From Sphingobacteriales bacterium (lineage in GTDB: Bacteria > Bacteroidota > Bacteroidia > Sphingobacteriales > Sphingobacteriaceae): DNA of 55,086 nucleotides. The notes under the pieces are model-generated. The model was given only the letters and a program-made list of their open reading frames with translations. It ran no database searches and was not told the DNA's origin. The stretch spans positions 1-55,086 of the forward strand of contig JAATFQ010000255.1 of assembly GCA_015655115.1 (NCBI GenBank), read 5' to 3'. Positions 1 through 7,805 of the stretch are shown in pieces. The translations under genes were made by a program, and so were the position numbers. Every line of letters starts with the position of its first letter. Within the stretch, counting starts at the first letter, position 1.

Positions 1-93
1 GTTTATTTCTTGCATACGTTTTTTAATGATGATACAAAGTTCATCAAAAGTGCAGGGCCTAAATAAAGAAAAACAAAGGGAAAATTATAAATT

Positions 94-246
94 TCAAAGG
101 TTGACAGCCCGGATTGACCTGGGAACTGTACCTGTTCTTTTTTTAAAGAAATTATTAAAATAAGTAGGATACTCAAATCCCAGGGCGTAGGCTATCTCGG
201 AAATGTTCCAGTCTGTATGTTGGAGCAATGCCTTAGCTTCACTTAT
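94..246 (-). pseudogene. AraC-family regulator, C-terminal HTH fragment
   Basis: The minus strand encodes about 50 residues of the second AraC helix-turn-helix: an ISEAKALLQ start, then NISEIAYALGF, then YFNNFFKKRTG, ending at TGA (94-96). It closely resembles the C-termini of the complete AraC proteins in this window. An in-frame TAA at 247-249 lies immediately upstream, and no ligand-binding part or first HTH is visible before the next gene begins at 292. It is therefore a remnant. Its nearest relatives in the window are the AraC genes at 7806 and 20222, judged by eye. Confidence 0.75.
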
Positions 247-291
247 TTAACTCTAATGGCCGGTTGGTACTCTCTATAGGGAATTGCCGTT

Positions 292-3200
292 TCAATAATT
301 CCCTTTAAATAAATCATTGATTCTATGATGTTCCGAGACAGGGCTTACTTTATAAAGTTCATCCAGTAAATCTGTTGATACAGGAACTGGTTTTGGATAG
401 GCATGATTAGAGAACAAGGCTCTTAATGCCTGATTCACCTTTTTTTCACCAATAAGCCTCGTTAATTCATACATCACAACAAGCCCTTTTGAGTAATATA
501 GATGAATATCCTCTGGCCTGACTTTGTATAGTGGTTCTTCCTTTGAAAATCCCTTTTCATGCAGATAGATACCTTTATGCATGGATACATTTTCTAAAAC
601 CCGGTATTCTCCGATGCCATGTCTGACCAGCATAAGTTCAGTATACATAGCTATGGTTTCGGTCAATAATTTTGCACCTTCACGTTCGTCGGGAACAAAC
701 TGACCTGCTCCCCACCATTGATGAGAAAGCTCATGGCCGGCAAGCTCATTGATTACATCCTGTCCTTTGTCGCCTTTGAGATTTGTATGGAAGATCATTT
801 GTTCTGTCATAAATATAGTGGCAGGATATGCTGTCCCTGCAAAACCTTCAGTAAATTGTGATACTTCAGCGAACCGGACGGTTTTAAAGGGATAGTTTGA
901 AAAGTTTAGCTGGCAATAATCCAGTGTTCTGGCGGCATTTTTAATCAGGTGCGCCACATTTTCATAATGGTTTTTAGTAAAATAAACTTCTATGTTTATT
1001 CCTTTGTGATTGATTTTTTTGAGTTGGTATATTGCAGATGACAGGCCGAACCGGAATGGAACGGGCGAATTTGTCTGATAGCGAAAGTAGTTTCGGCTTT
1101 TTACCCGCCATTTATCAGTTAATTCGCCAATACCAATTGCCGTTTGCGGGGCATCAGTTCCTATAGTCATATCCAGGTCGATAAAATCATTAGCTTCACT
1201 TCGGGAAGTTTCCAACTTTTTCAACGGTGTTTGCTTACCCAAATTCCTTTTTCTACGCTCCGTCAGATCGCTGATTTCCAAGTCGGATTGGTAACCAAAC
1301 TGCGGAAAATAGTTGCTCAGGCGAATGAAACTACCATTTTCCACAATGGCATTAAATGAACGGTGTCCGGTAAAACCGTCCCAATGGTAGGAGAAAGAAA
1401 AGGAAAATCCCGCTGTATCACCTGGTAATAACGGTATTTGAAGTTTTATAAAGCCAGCTTTTTGTTTGAATTGTATCTTCTCCTTATTTGAAAGGTAAAT
1501 GGCCTGCTCAATGATCAGGTCATGATCAAAGTTCACCAATAGGCGATTGATAGGTTTATGGGTATGATTGCTTAATTTATAATGCCCAGTTACATGGTAT
1601 GCATTTTTATAGGGAAAGAGCTCAACAGAGGTGTTAACTTTTGTGATAGTAGGTTGTGGTTCGTCACTGAACCGACGATATTGTAGTTCGTAAGCTTCAC
1701 TTATTTTGAGCTTATCCTCTTTCCTGAGCAATGGCCGATGCTGTTCAATGAAGATGCCGGATGCCAGGCTGCATGTGATTAAAAAGACGATAGCAATCCA
1801 GCGGTTTTTACTATAATGACGCTCCTTAATATGCACAACCAGTATCGCTGTCACAAGTGTGATACTCATTCCAAAAAGCATTCTCCAGGAAAACGCACTC
1901 AGATAAGGTCCCCAACCGGCCATTTCACTATATTTTGCAGTGTAAGCCGCTGCAAAACGTAATAACGGATCTTCTGTACCTATGAGCTTCCCAAAAGAAG
2001 TTGCAAAAAGTAACAATACTAAACAGCTCATGAGCAGGCCTGCCCATTTTTGATTCATCAGCGTCTGTAGTATCAAAGTAATACCAACACAAATTATCAT
2101 GGGCGCCCCAATCAGCCAGAATAAGCTGAGGTAAGCAAGCCAGTCTATTTCTCTGTACTGGTAAATAATTTGGAACACTATACCCGTAAGAATCGCCAGT
2201 GCAATTAAAATGAATACCAATAACGTGAGCGAGATCCATTTGGCGGTATACCTTAGTTTGAGATGAGCAGGCATACTATTCTCAATTAACTTAAAACGGC
2301 AATCTGAACTTCGCCAGAATAACTCATGGGCATAGAACAGAACTACGAGTATCAGCATACCAGGCAGATTGTAAATAATCCGGTTAATCATAATCGCAGT
2401 TGTTGCGTATTGTTCAGGCAAACGGATCCCCTGGTCTATTGTATCATGAAACTCCATGCCCATAAAAAATATGATCGACACCGAAATCAACACGAATGGA
2501 ATACTTTTCAGTGCAAAATGGGTATCGAGCCTGATGAGGCTTTTTATCACCTGAAATTGATAACGAATACCGGTTACCCGCGTATCCACAGATTGGTAAA
2601 GGTGGCTACTGGTTTGTGTTTTAGTAAAAGCAAGCTTTGATTTTGATTGCCGGCCATTTATAGAAAGTCGGAATATTTTCCACACCCAAACCAACAATAA
2701 ACATCCGGCAGATACATATATCACTCTGTTTATTAAAAAGTTACCTGTAAATGCAATGAACTGAGAATTCTTTTGCTGCAAGTTCCATGCATTGCTCTGC
2801 TGATAAAATGCTGACATGCCAAAAGGATCTACCCGGGCAGCAAGACTTAAGGCTTCTGGCGACTGAGGCAAGGCACCTGCCATAATTGGCGATCCGGAAT
2901 ATGTCAGTAAAACCATATAAATGATATACAGGAAAAGTCCGGAGAGATAAACCATTAACTTATTTTTAGAAAGCCACGCAACACTGCAGATTACTGAGGA
3001 ACAAAAGAATAAATTTGGTATAAGCAGCAAAAAAACAGGCTGCAGATACGACCAAAAGCTAAAATGTTTATAGCCTGTCTGATCATAATTTGTCAGTTGC
3101 TCTATGGCGTAACCTGCGACGACAGCAGTCAAACAAACGAGACTAATGCTGAATACACTTGTAAAACGGCTGTACAGATACTGTATCCTGGTTAGCGGGG

Positions 3201-3471
3201 TTGCATATAATATGAGCGAGAAATTGGCATCAACTTCCTTAAAAAGCGTTAATGCAGCAATTAATGTAGTGATAAACAGGCCCCCAAGACTTAAAAAACC
3301 TACCATGTTGGCTATGCTATATGGCGCATTTTTATAAATATAAACCCCACTATTAAAAGACAATTGCTGGTACCCTATAAGGAAGCCCACAGCAAATAGT
3401 AATAATAATGCCACATAAATTCCAGGCTTTTTAAAATACAGAGATAGTTCAAATTTAAGTAATGGATTCAT
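292..3471 (-). CDS. ABC-2 permease fused to M1-type metallopeptidase
   Basis: A 1059-residue protein. Roughly the first 580 residues are polytopic, with about a dozen hydrophobic segments in two ABC-2 permease-like halves. The C-terminal third is an M1 aminopeptidase-like domain with a zinc motif HELSH at residues 913-917 and a candidate third ligand in LLTETIA near residue 938. The usual M1 GAMEN exopeptidase motif is not recognisable; GFAGTAYPA stands near that place. It lies 3 bases after the ABC ATPase gene and probably pairs with it as the membrane subunit. The permease/M1 fusion is a known Bacteroidota architecture whose substrate is uncertain. The spacing from HELSH to the glutamate is slightly longer than the classical 18 residues. 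Confidence 0.9.
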   Translation of the reverse strand: MNPLLKFELSLYFKKPGIYVALLLLFAVGFLIGYQQLSFNSGVYIYKNAPYSIANMVGFLSLGGLFITTLIAALTLFKEVDANFSLILYATPLTRIQYLYSRFTSVFSISLVCLTAVVAGYAIEQLTNYDQTGYKHFSFWSYLQPVFLLLIPNLFFCSSVICSVAWLSKNKLMVYLSGLFLYIIYMVLLTYSGSPIMAGALPQSPEALSLAARVDPFGMSAFYQQSNAWNLQQKNSQFIAFTGNFLINRVIYVSAGCLLLVWVWKIFRLSINGRQSKSKLAFTKTQTSSHLYQSVDTRVTGIRYQFQVIKSLIRLDTHFALKSIPFVLISVSIIFFMGMEFHDTIDQGIRLPEQYATTAIMINRIIYNLPGMLILVVLFYAHELFWRSSDCRFKLIENSMPAHLKLRYTAKWISLTLLVFILIALAILTGIVFQIIYQYREIDWLAYLSLFWLIGAPMIICVGITLILQTLMNQKWAGLLMSCLVLLLFATSFGKLIGTEDPLLRFAAAYTAKYSEMAGWGPYLSAFSWRMLFGMSITLVTAILVVHIKERHYSKNRWIAIVFLITCSLASGIFIEQHRPLLRKEDKLKISEAYELQYRRFSDEPQPTITKVNTSVELFPYKNAYHVTGHYKLSNHTHKPINRLLVNFDHDLIIEQAIYLSNKEKIQFKQKAGFIKLQIPLLPGDTAGFSFSFSYHWDGFTGHRSFNAIVENGSFIRLSNYFPQFGYQSDLEISDLTERRKRNLGKQTPLKKLETSRSEANDFIDLDMTIGTDAPQTAIGIGELTDKWRVKSRNYFRYQTNSPVPFRFGLSSAIYQLKKINHKGINIEVYFTKNHYENVAHLIKNAARTLDYCQLNFSNYPFKTVRFAEVSQFTEGFAGTAYPATIFMTEQMIFHTNLKGDKGQDVINELAGHELSHQWWGAGQFVPDEREGAKLLTETIAMYTELMLVRHGIGEYRVLENVSMHKGIYLHEKGFSKEEPLYKVRPEDIHLYYSKGLVVMYELTRLIGEKKVNQALRALFSNHAYPKPVPVSTDLLDELYKVSPVSEHHRINDLFKGNY

Positions 3472-3474
3472 CGC

Positions 3475-4350
3475 CTAATATTTTGATTTTAACAGATTAA
3501 AATATACATCTTCAAGTTCTGGTTCAACCAATTGAAACCCAGCGCCGGGATCTGTTTCCGAATAAACATGGACAGTAAGCTGCCCACTGGTTAAATGTGA
3601 AGAGATAACATGGTAGCGCTTTTCGAAGTCTTCTTTGTTGGTTTTACTGATGGTACACTTCCATACTTTAGCTGTCAGGCACTGAATAAAATCAGTTGGC
3701 TTACCATGGACAATGATGCGGCCGTGATTCATGACGGCCATCTCATTGCACAGGTTCTTAACATCTTCTACCAGGTGAGTAGATAGGATCACAATTTTAT
3801 CCTCGCCAATCTCGCTAAGAATATTATTAAACCTGTTTCGCTCTTCCGGATCAAGACCAGCAGTAGGCTCGTCAACAATAATCAGCTGTGGATTACCCAA
3901 TAATGCCTGTGCAATACCAAATCGCTGACGCATACCGCCAGAAAATGTATGTACTTCTTTATTACGTACCTGGTAAAGGTTTGTTTTTTCTAAGAGTGCT
4001 AAAACCTGTGCTTTCCTTTCTTTTGCATCCGTCAATCCTTTAAGTACAGCAATATGTGTTAAAAGATCATAAGCAGAAACTTTAGAATATACACCAAAGT
4101 CCTGCGGTAAAAATCCAAGATGCCTTTTAATGAATGCAGGATCCTTAACTATATCTGTACCATTAAAAATAATTTGCCCTTGATCGGGGTCCTGTAATCT
4201 GGCAAGGGTTTTCATCAACGACGACTTACCGGCACCATTGGGGCCTAACAAACCAAACATTCCGTTGGTTAATTCCAGGGAAAGATTATCCAAAGCTTTA
4301 ACACCGTTATTATAGCTCTTAGTCAGATTCTTTAAAATCAGGGTATTCAT
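3475..4350 (-). CDS. ABC transporter ATP-binding protein
   Basis: A single ABC ATPase domain of about 291 residues. Walker A is GPNGAGKS, the Q-loop region reads FLPQDFG, the signature is FSGGMRQR (a variant of LSGGQ), Walker B plus D-loop is LIIVDEPTAGLDP, and the switch histidine lies in STHLVED. The start is placed at the ATG giving MNTLILKNL, because the 11 residues upstream are not family-like. The next gene, the permease/M1 fusion, follows after 3 bases, so the two form one transporter. The C-terminal 80 residues match the usual extension of ABC-2 type exporters. Substrate unknown. Confidence 0.93.
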   Translation of the reverse strand: MNTLILKNLTKSYNNGVKALDNLSLELTNGMFGLLGPNGAGKSSLMKTLARLQDPDQGQIIFNGTDIVKDPAFIKRHLGFLPQDFGVYSKVSAYDLLTHIAVLKGLTDAKERKAQVLALLEKTNLYQVRNKEVHTFSGGMRQRFGIAQALLGNPQLIIVDEPTAGLDPEERNRFNNILSEIGEDKIVILSTHLVEDVKNLCNEMAVMNHGRIIVHGKPTDFIQCLTAKVWKCTISKTNKEDFEKRYHVISSHLTSGQLTVHVYSETDPGAGFQLVEPELEDVYFNLLKSKY

Positions 4351-4429
4351 AATCATATAAATTTTAGGCAATAGGTATCCCATACCGCTTTTTTTAGCGG
4401 GGTTAAATCTTACTATTGCAGGTTATGGA

Positions 4430-4639
4430 TTATTTTTCAGCTACATACTCCAGTACATCACCGGGCTGACAATCAAGTGCTTTGCATATGGCTTCGAGGG
4501 TATCAAAGCGAATGCCTTTTGCCTTGCCGGTTTTTAACACAGATAGGTTTGGGCTGGTAATACCAATCCTGTCTGCGAGCTCCTTGCTTTGCATTTTTCG
4601 TTTTGCCAGCATCACATCAACATTTATTACGATTGCCAT
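4430..4639 (-). CDS. Small XRE-family (Cro/CI) transcriptional regulator
   Basis: A 69-residue protein that is almost entirely one helix-turn-helix domain. It carries the signature KELADRIGITSPNLSVLKTGK and a second conserved block FDTLEAICKALDCQPGDVLEY typical of YozG-like XRE regulators. It starts one base after the DUF2975 gene ends, an arrangement that is common for DUF2975/XRE pairs. It is the likely repressor of its own operon, with the inverted repeat at 5175-5215 as a candidate target (inference). Confidence 0.92.
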   Translation of the reverse strand: MAIVINVDVMLAKRKMQSKELADRIGITSPNLSVLKTGKAKGIRFDTLEAICKALDCQPGDVLEYVAEK

Positions 4640-4640
4640 A

Positions 4641-5153
4641 TCAAATGATTAAGTCTTGTTCGTTCTGCAATCTGACACCCTGTTCAAAAATAGCTGCCAT
4701 GAAATAAGTAAATACACCTAACAACGCATGCAAGATCACCAATGTCTCTACTATGTTATCTATTTTATAAAAGCCAGAAATAACAAACGCAGTGAGTGAA
4801 GGCAGAATGATATTAGTGGCATAAAACCTTTGGAGTTGTCTGATGCCATAAACCGTAAATAGCCTGGATTTGGTAAAGGCTTTAAAAACATTACTTATCA
4901 GGAAGAAGAAGAGGCTATAAAGCCCTAATAAAACTAAGAAGGCTACAATGTACCCCCGGTTATATTCGCCCAGAAGGTAAGGAGATTCTGTAAAAGGATA
5001 CATGATTTCAAAACGGCTTCCGCCCGTAGTTAATTTTAGCGACCAGCCCGTAGCAAGGGCTAGACTGGAAAGTAGAAAAGATAACAGATACCCCAAAGAG
5101 GCAACTCTGGTGATCACGACAAGTACCCCAGAAACAGCACGAACAGTTTTCAT
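4641..5153 (-). CDS. DUF2975 membrane protein
   Basis: A 170-residue protein with four hydrophobic segments (roughly residues 8-35, 65-90, 112-130 and 138-158), matching the DUF2975 layout. It is the first gene of the operon DUF2975, XRE, ABC ATPase, permease/M1 fusion. DUF2975 proteins usually accompany a YozG-like regulator; their molecular role is unknown, and a membrane sensor or modulator of the regulator is only a guess. The upstream stretch 5154-5258 carries the perfect inverted repeat described separately. Confidence 0.85.
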   Translation of the reverse strand: MKTVRAVSGVLVVITRVASLGYLLSFLLSSLALATGWSLKLTTGGSRFEIMYPFTESPYLLGEYNRGYIVAFLVLLGLYSLFFFLISNVFKAFTKSRLFTVYGIRQLQRFYATNIILPSLTAFVISGFYKIDNIVETLVILHALLGVFTYFMAAIFEQGVRLQNEQDLII

Positions 5154-5174
5154 AGTTAAAGGTTTATTGATGCA

Positions 5175-5215
5175 ATTTACAATTAATTACTGTAAAACAA
5201 TAATTAATTGTAAAT
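5175..5215. promoter_or_regulatory. 15-bp perfect inverted repeat upstream of the DUF2975/XRE operon
   Basis: The left arm ATTTACAATTAATTA (5175-5189) and right arm TAATTAATTGTAAAT (5201-5215) are exact reverse complements separated by 11 bases. The element lies 22 bases upstream of the DUF2975 start codon (5153), over the likely promoter. Two-fold symmetry of this length fits a dimeric repressor such as the XRE protein encoded in the operon. It is too AT-rich to act as a terminator. The assignment to the XRE protein is inference. Confidence 0.6.
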
Positions 5216-5258
5216 ATTTAGACACAATACTGATTTATGACAAACCGCGGCATCCAGA

Positions 5259-5500
5259 TTATAAATTGACCCTGTCACCATGAGCTTTTGGTTCGGAAAT
5301 AACCAGGAATTCCAATACCAGGTCAGTATGGTTAAATATCCGATGTTTTTGATGACTGAAGATTTCTGCCCCTCAAGAAGAAATATCGAGTTTATGCCAA
5401 GTGAAGACGTTTCTATCTTACCTTTGATAAACGACTTGAACTTCATTCAAAATAAAAAAGTTGGGGATATCCCTTTCGCTTTGGTTTCTTTGAGATCCAG
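5259..5500 (-). pseudogene. Decayed cupin gene, duplicate of the one at 7337
   Basis: Bases 5265-5361 are nearly identical to the 3' part of the intact cupin gene (7348-7444) and encode the same tail, ending with HGDRVNL and TAA (5259-5261). Further upstream on the minus strand similarity continues only weakly, with alternating frames and in-frame stops: an FFIL-like block, then an FIKGK-like block, then the shared tail. The gene is therefore a frameshifted remnant. The right boundary is approximate. It lies directly in front of the intact MarR gene. Confidence 0.7.
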
Positions 5501-5541
5501 CAACAAGATTTTGATTTGATTTCTTCAAAAATGCTAAACAA

Positions 5542-6006
5542 GTGATAAATAAAGATATTGACTTCCATTTTAAAAGCCCAGAAGACAGCCCTGGTTATCT
5601 TCTGGGTCAATTTACCATGTTATGGCAACGAAAACAAAAACGCGTGCTGGATCCGTTGGATCTTACACCCACACAATTTGTACTCCTGGCTGCACTGGCC
5701 TGGCTTTCAAAAGAAAGTGATACTGTTACTCAAATCGATATCGCTAATCAAGGCAATGCGGACAGAATGATGGTATCAAAGGTATTGCGGACGTTAGAAG
5801 AGAAGAAGTTTGTGACAAGAAAAGAGCATAAGACAGATACAAGGGCTAAAACTATTAATTTAACCCCATCGGGAGCTGTAATACTTCAAAAAGCATTGAT
5901 AGCTATCGAAAATGCAGATCTGGAGTTTTTCTCGCATCCCGATGTGAATATTTTAACATTAAATGCTACGATGTCAAAACTAATCAATGAAAACAAAGAA
6001 GACTAA
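5542..6006 (+). CDS. MarR-family transcriptional regulator
   Basis: A 154-residue winged-helix protein. The recognition region reads LTPTQFVLLAAL, then QIDIANQGNADRMMVSKVLRTLEEKK (positions 82-107 approximately), then the wing with DTRAKTINLTPSG, which is the classic MarR DxRxxxxxLTxxG pattern. The start is a GTG at 5542; the ATG at 5531 is out of frame and no in-frame ATG occurs before the conserved region. A short fragment of a close paralogue survives at 9692-9779. The target is unknown; neighbouring cupin and SDR genes are candidates. Confidence 0.9.
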   Translation: MINKDIDFHFKSPEDSPGYLLGQFTMLWQRKQKRVLDPLDLTPTQFVLLAALAWLSKESDTVTQIDIANQGNADRMMVSKVLRTLEEKKFVTRKEHKTDTRAKTINLTPSGAVILQKALIAIENADLEFFSHPDVNILTLNATMSKLINENKED

Positions 6007-6060
6007 TATATCTATTGAAAGTCCTTAGCAATAGTGATTAAAAGTGCCTGCAAGCTTCCT

Positions 6061-6189
6061 TCATCTTACTATACAGGCATTCAGTCCGTCAAAATACATT
6101 TTTTTGATTTCTTTTCTTGAGGCTTCAGCGCCTATCTCCTGGCGTCTGTCATAGATAGCCTTTGATTTTTTTCCTGCAAAATAACGCAA
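6061..6189 (-). other. C-terminal coding remnant of the interrupted SDR at 6190
   Basis: After the TAG codon at 6190-6192 the same minus-strand frame stays open for 42 codons, to TGA at 6061-6063. The encoded residues (LRYFAGKKSKAIYDRR, then QEIGAEASRKEIKK) match the expected end of this SDR subfamily, in which the sequence normally runs DNKDQLRY. One C to T change on the coding strand (CAG to TAG) would explain the break. The tail has not yet acquired further stops or frameshifts. Confidence 0.7.
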
Positions 6190-6873
6190 CTAATCTTTAT
6201 TGTCCGTTGCAGCTTCATAGATAACGTCTGCGATCTCTTCTGGTGTGGAATCGGGATTAATCATGCCTAGCATTTTCTTTTCAACCGCATTGTAAAATGG
6301 AAGCGGCGTTAGGTCTGTGTTGTGGCTGAACAACTCCGTCTTTGTAGCACTGGGCGCAACCGTCTTAACCCCTACATTAAACATGGACAGTTCAATAGAT
6401 AAACATTCGCTCCACCCTTCTACTGCCCATTTCGTACCGTTATAAATACTGGTAAAAGGAAAACTGGTATGCCCGCCTATTGAAGTTACGTTGATAAACA
6501 AGCCATTTTTAGCTTCCCTGAAATATGCAATAAATGCTTGGGTTACACGCACGGTTCCAAGGAAGTTTGTTTCCACTTGACGAACAATATTCTCATCAGT
6601 AAATGCCTCTAAAGCACTCATCAAGCCATATCCTGCATTGTTAACTACTACATCAACGTTAAACAGAGAGGTTGCTTTTTCTACGGCCGACTTTATCTGT
6701 TCGATGTTAGTAATATCCAGCGGCAAAAGCGTTAAGTTTTCCAGTTGTGACAATTCAGTTTCCTTTTCGGGATGGCGCATCGTTGCAATTACATGCCATC
6801 CCTGCGACTGAAATAATTTAGCGGTTGCTTTACCTATACCGGATGAAGCACCTGTAATGAATACTGTTTTCAT
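6190..6873 (-). CDS. Short-chain dehydrogenase, truncated by an in-frame TAG
   Basis: A classical SDR of 227 residues with the cofactor motif TGASSGIG (7-14), NNAG (78-81), catalytic Ser131 and the YNGTK pair Tyr144/Lys148. The reading frame stops at TAG just where relatives read DNKDQLRY, and family-like coding continues for 42 more codons. The full-length form would be 270 residues. The catalytic core is intact, so the short product might still fold, or the gene may be a young pseudogene. It is divergent from the HxlR gene at 6956, a pairing in which the regulator usually controls the SDR. Substrate unknown. Confidence 0.85.
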   Translation of the reverse strand: MKTVFITGASSGIGKATAKLFQSQGWHVIATMRHPEKETELSQLENLTLLPLDITNIEQIKSAVEKATSLFNVDVVVNNAGYGLMSALEAFTDENIVRQVETNFLGTVRVTQAFIAYFREAKNGLFINVTSIGGHTSFPFTSIYNGTKWAVEGWSECLSIELSMFNVGVKTVAPSATKTELFSHNTDLTPLPFYNAVEKKMLGMINPDSTPEEIADVIYEAATDNKD

Positions 6874-6916
6874 AAATTAAATTTTACTTGTTAAGGCCTT
6901 AAAAGTAAAATTATAA

Positions 6917-6953
6917 AAGTATACATTTGATACCTGTATACAAAAGGATACTT
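6917..6953. promoter_or_regulatory. Divergent promoter and candidate HxlR operator
   Basis: The 82-base interval between the divergent SDR and HxlR genes contains two copies of the palindrome GTATAC (6919-6924 and 6936-6941), with flanking AAGTATAC and GGATACTT forming a wider partial symmetry. On the plus strand TACATTTG at 6922-6929 fits the Bacteroidota -7 element TAnnTTTG. On the minus strand TTTTG and TATACTTTTA are spaced like -33 and -7 elements. HxlR proteins bind as dimers, so the paired palindromes are a plausible operator (inference). Confidence 0.5.
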
Positions 6954-6955
6954 AA

Positions 6956-7321
6956 ATGGTACCATCAGACGACAAAAGATTCCGCGAAAAAATCAGTGCA
7001 ATACAGGATACCATGTTTGTAATAGGCGGTAAATGGAAAATACCTGTTATTCTTTCAATTTATAGTGGGAACAAGCGGTTCAACGATATCCTTACCTCTA
7101 TCCCAAAAATTACCAATCGCGTACTGTCTAAAGAACTGAAACACCTGGAAGAAAATTTACTGATCAGCAGGACAATCGTCAGTGACTACCCCGTAAAGAT
7201 CGAATATGCGATAACACCTTATTGTTTAAGTATCGATAAAATAGCAAAGCCCATGGAGGAATGGGGCAAAAGTCATAAAAAGGAAATTATTAAACGTCAG
7301 ATAAATAATCAGAAAACATAA
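6956..7321 (+). CDS. HxlR-family transcriptional regulator
   Basis: A 121-residue winged-helix protein with HxlR hallmarks: the FVIGGKWKIPVILSI block (about 23-37), RFNDILTSIPKITNRVLSKELKHLEE (recognition region, about 42-67), the wing with YAITPY, and the C-terminal PMEEWGKSH. It is transcribed away from the SDR gene at 6190, and the shared 82-base interval holds paired GTATAC sites. No N-terminal cysteine of the kind used for electrophile sensing is evident. Confidence 0.92.
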   Translation: MVPSDDKRFREKISAIQDTMFVIGGKWKIPVILSIYSGNKRFNDILTSIPKITNRVLSKELKHLEENLLISRTIVSDYPVKIEYAITPYCLSIDKIAKPMEEWGKSHKKEIIKRQINNQKT

Positions 7322-7336
7322 AAAAATGGGGCAAAG

Positions 7337-7684
7337 TTAAATCAGGATATTGACCCTGTCACCATGAGCTTTTGGCTCGGAAATAACCAGGAATTCCAAT
7401 ACCAGATCAGTATGGTTAAATATCCGATGTTTTTGATGACTGAGAATATGGATGCCACTTTTTTCACTTACTGCAAAAATTTCTCCTTCGATTTCAAATG
7501 TTGCCGTGCCTTTCAAAATAAAGAAAAATTGTTGGGCACTGTTGTGAAAATGGAGTCCTTCACTGGTATGAGGAGGCATCTTTTCCTGAATTATGCTTAG
7601 AGATTCAGATTTGAGCAAGTGCCAACCGTCACAGTTGTCTCCCCAGATATAATGTTCCGTATTATTCGTACTTTTTATTGCCAT
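7337..7684 (-). CDS. Cupin-domain protein
   Basis: A 115-residue single-domain cupin. Motif 1 is represented by LHFHNSAQQFFFILKG (about 43-58), with two metal-ligand histidines and glutamine at the usual glutamate position. Motif 2 lies in the block HILSHQKHRIFNHTD with the third histidine. The length and the FLVISEPKAHGDRVN tail match small mannose-6-phosphate isomerase-like cupins. It stands alone between the convergent HxlR gene and the AraC gene. A frameshifted duplicate of its 3' half survives at 5259. Ligand and reaction unknown. Confidence 0.9.
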   Translation of the reverse strand: MAIKSTNNTEHYIWGDNCDGWHLLKSESLSIIQEKMPPHTSEGLHFHNSAQQFFFILKGTATFEIEGEIFAVSEKSGIHILSHQKHRIFNHTDLVLEFLVISEPKAHGDRVNILI

Positions 7685-7805
7685 TTAATAATAGTTTATG
7701 CTCAATCCTTACCCGTTTAGGCTATACCCATCATTATACTTCTCCTATTCCCGACCAGCTTGCTTAGCTGATTTTTTTCCTTTTTCTACTCCCTGATATT
7801 TAATT

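Noticed and set aside
5280..5519. Plus-strand open frame beginning MSFWFGNN, repeated at 7364
   Set aside because: It is the antisense of the cupin 3' end in both places; similarity follows from the duplicated cupin, not from a plus-strand gene.
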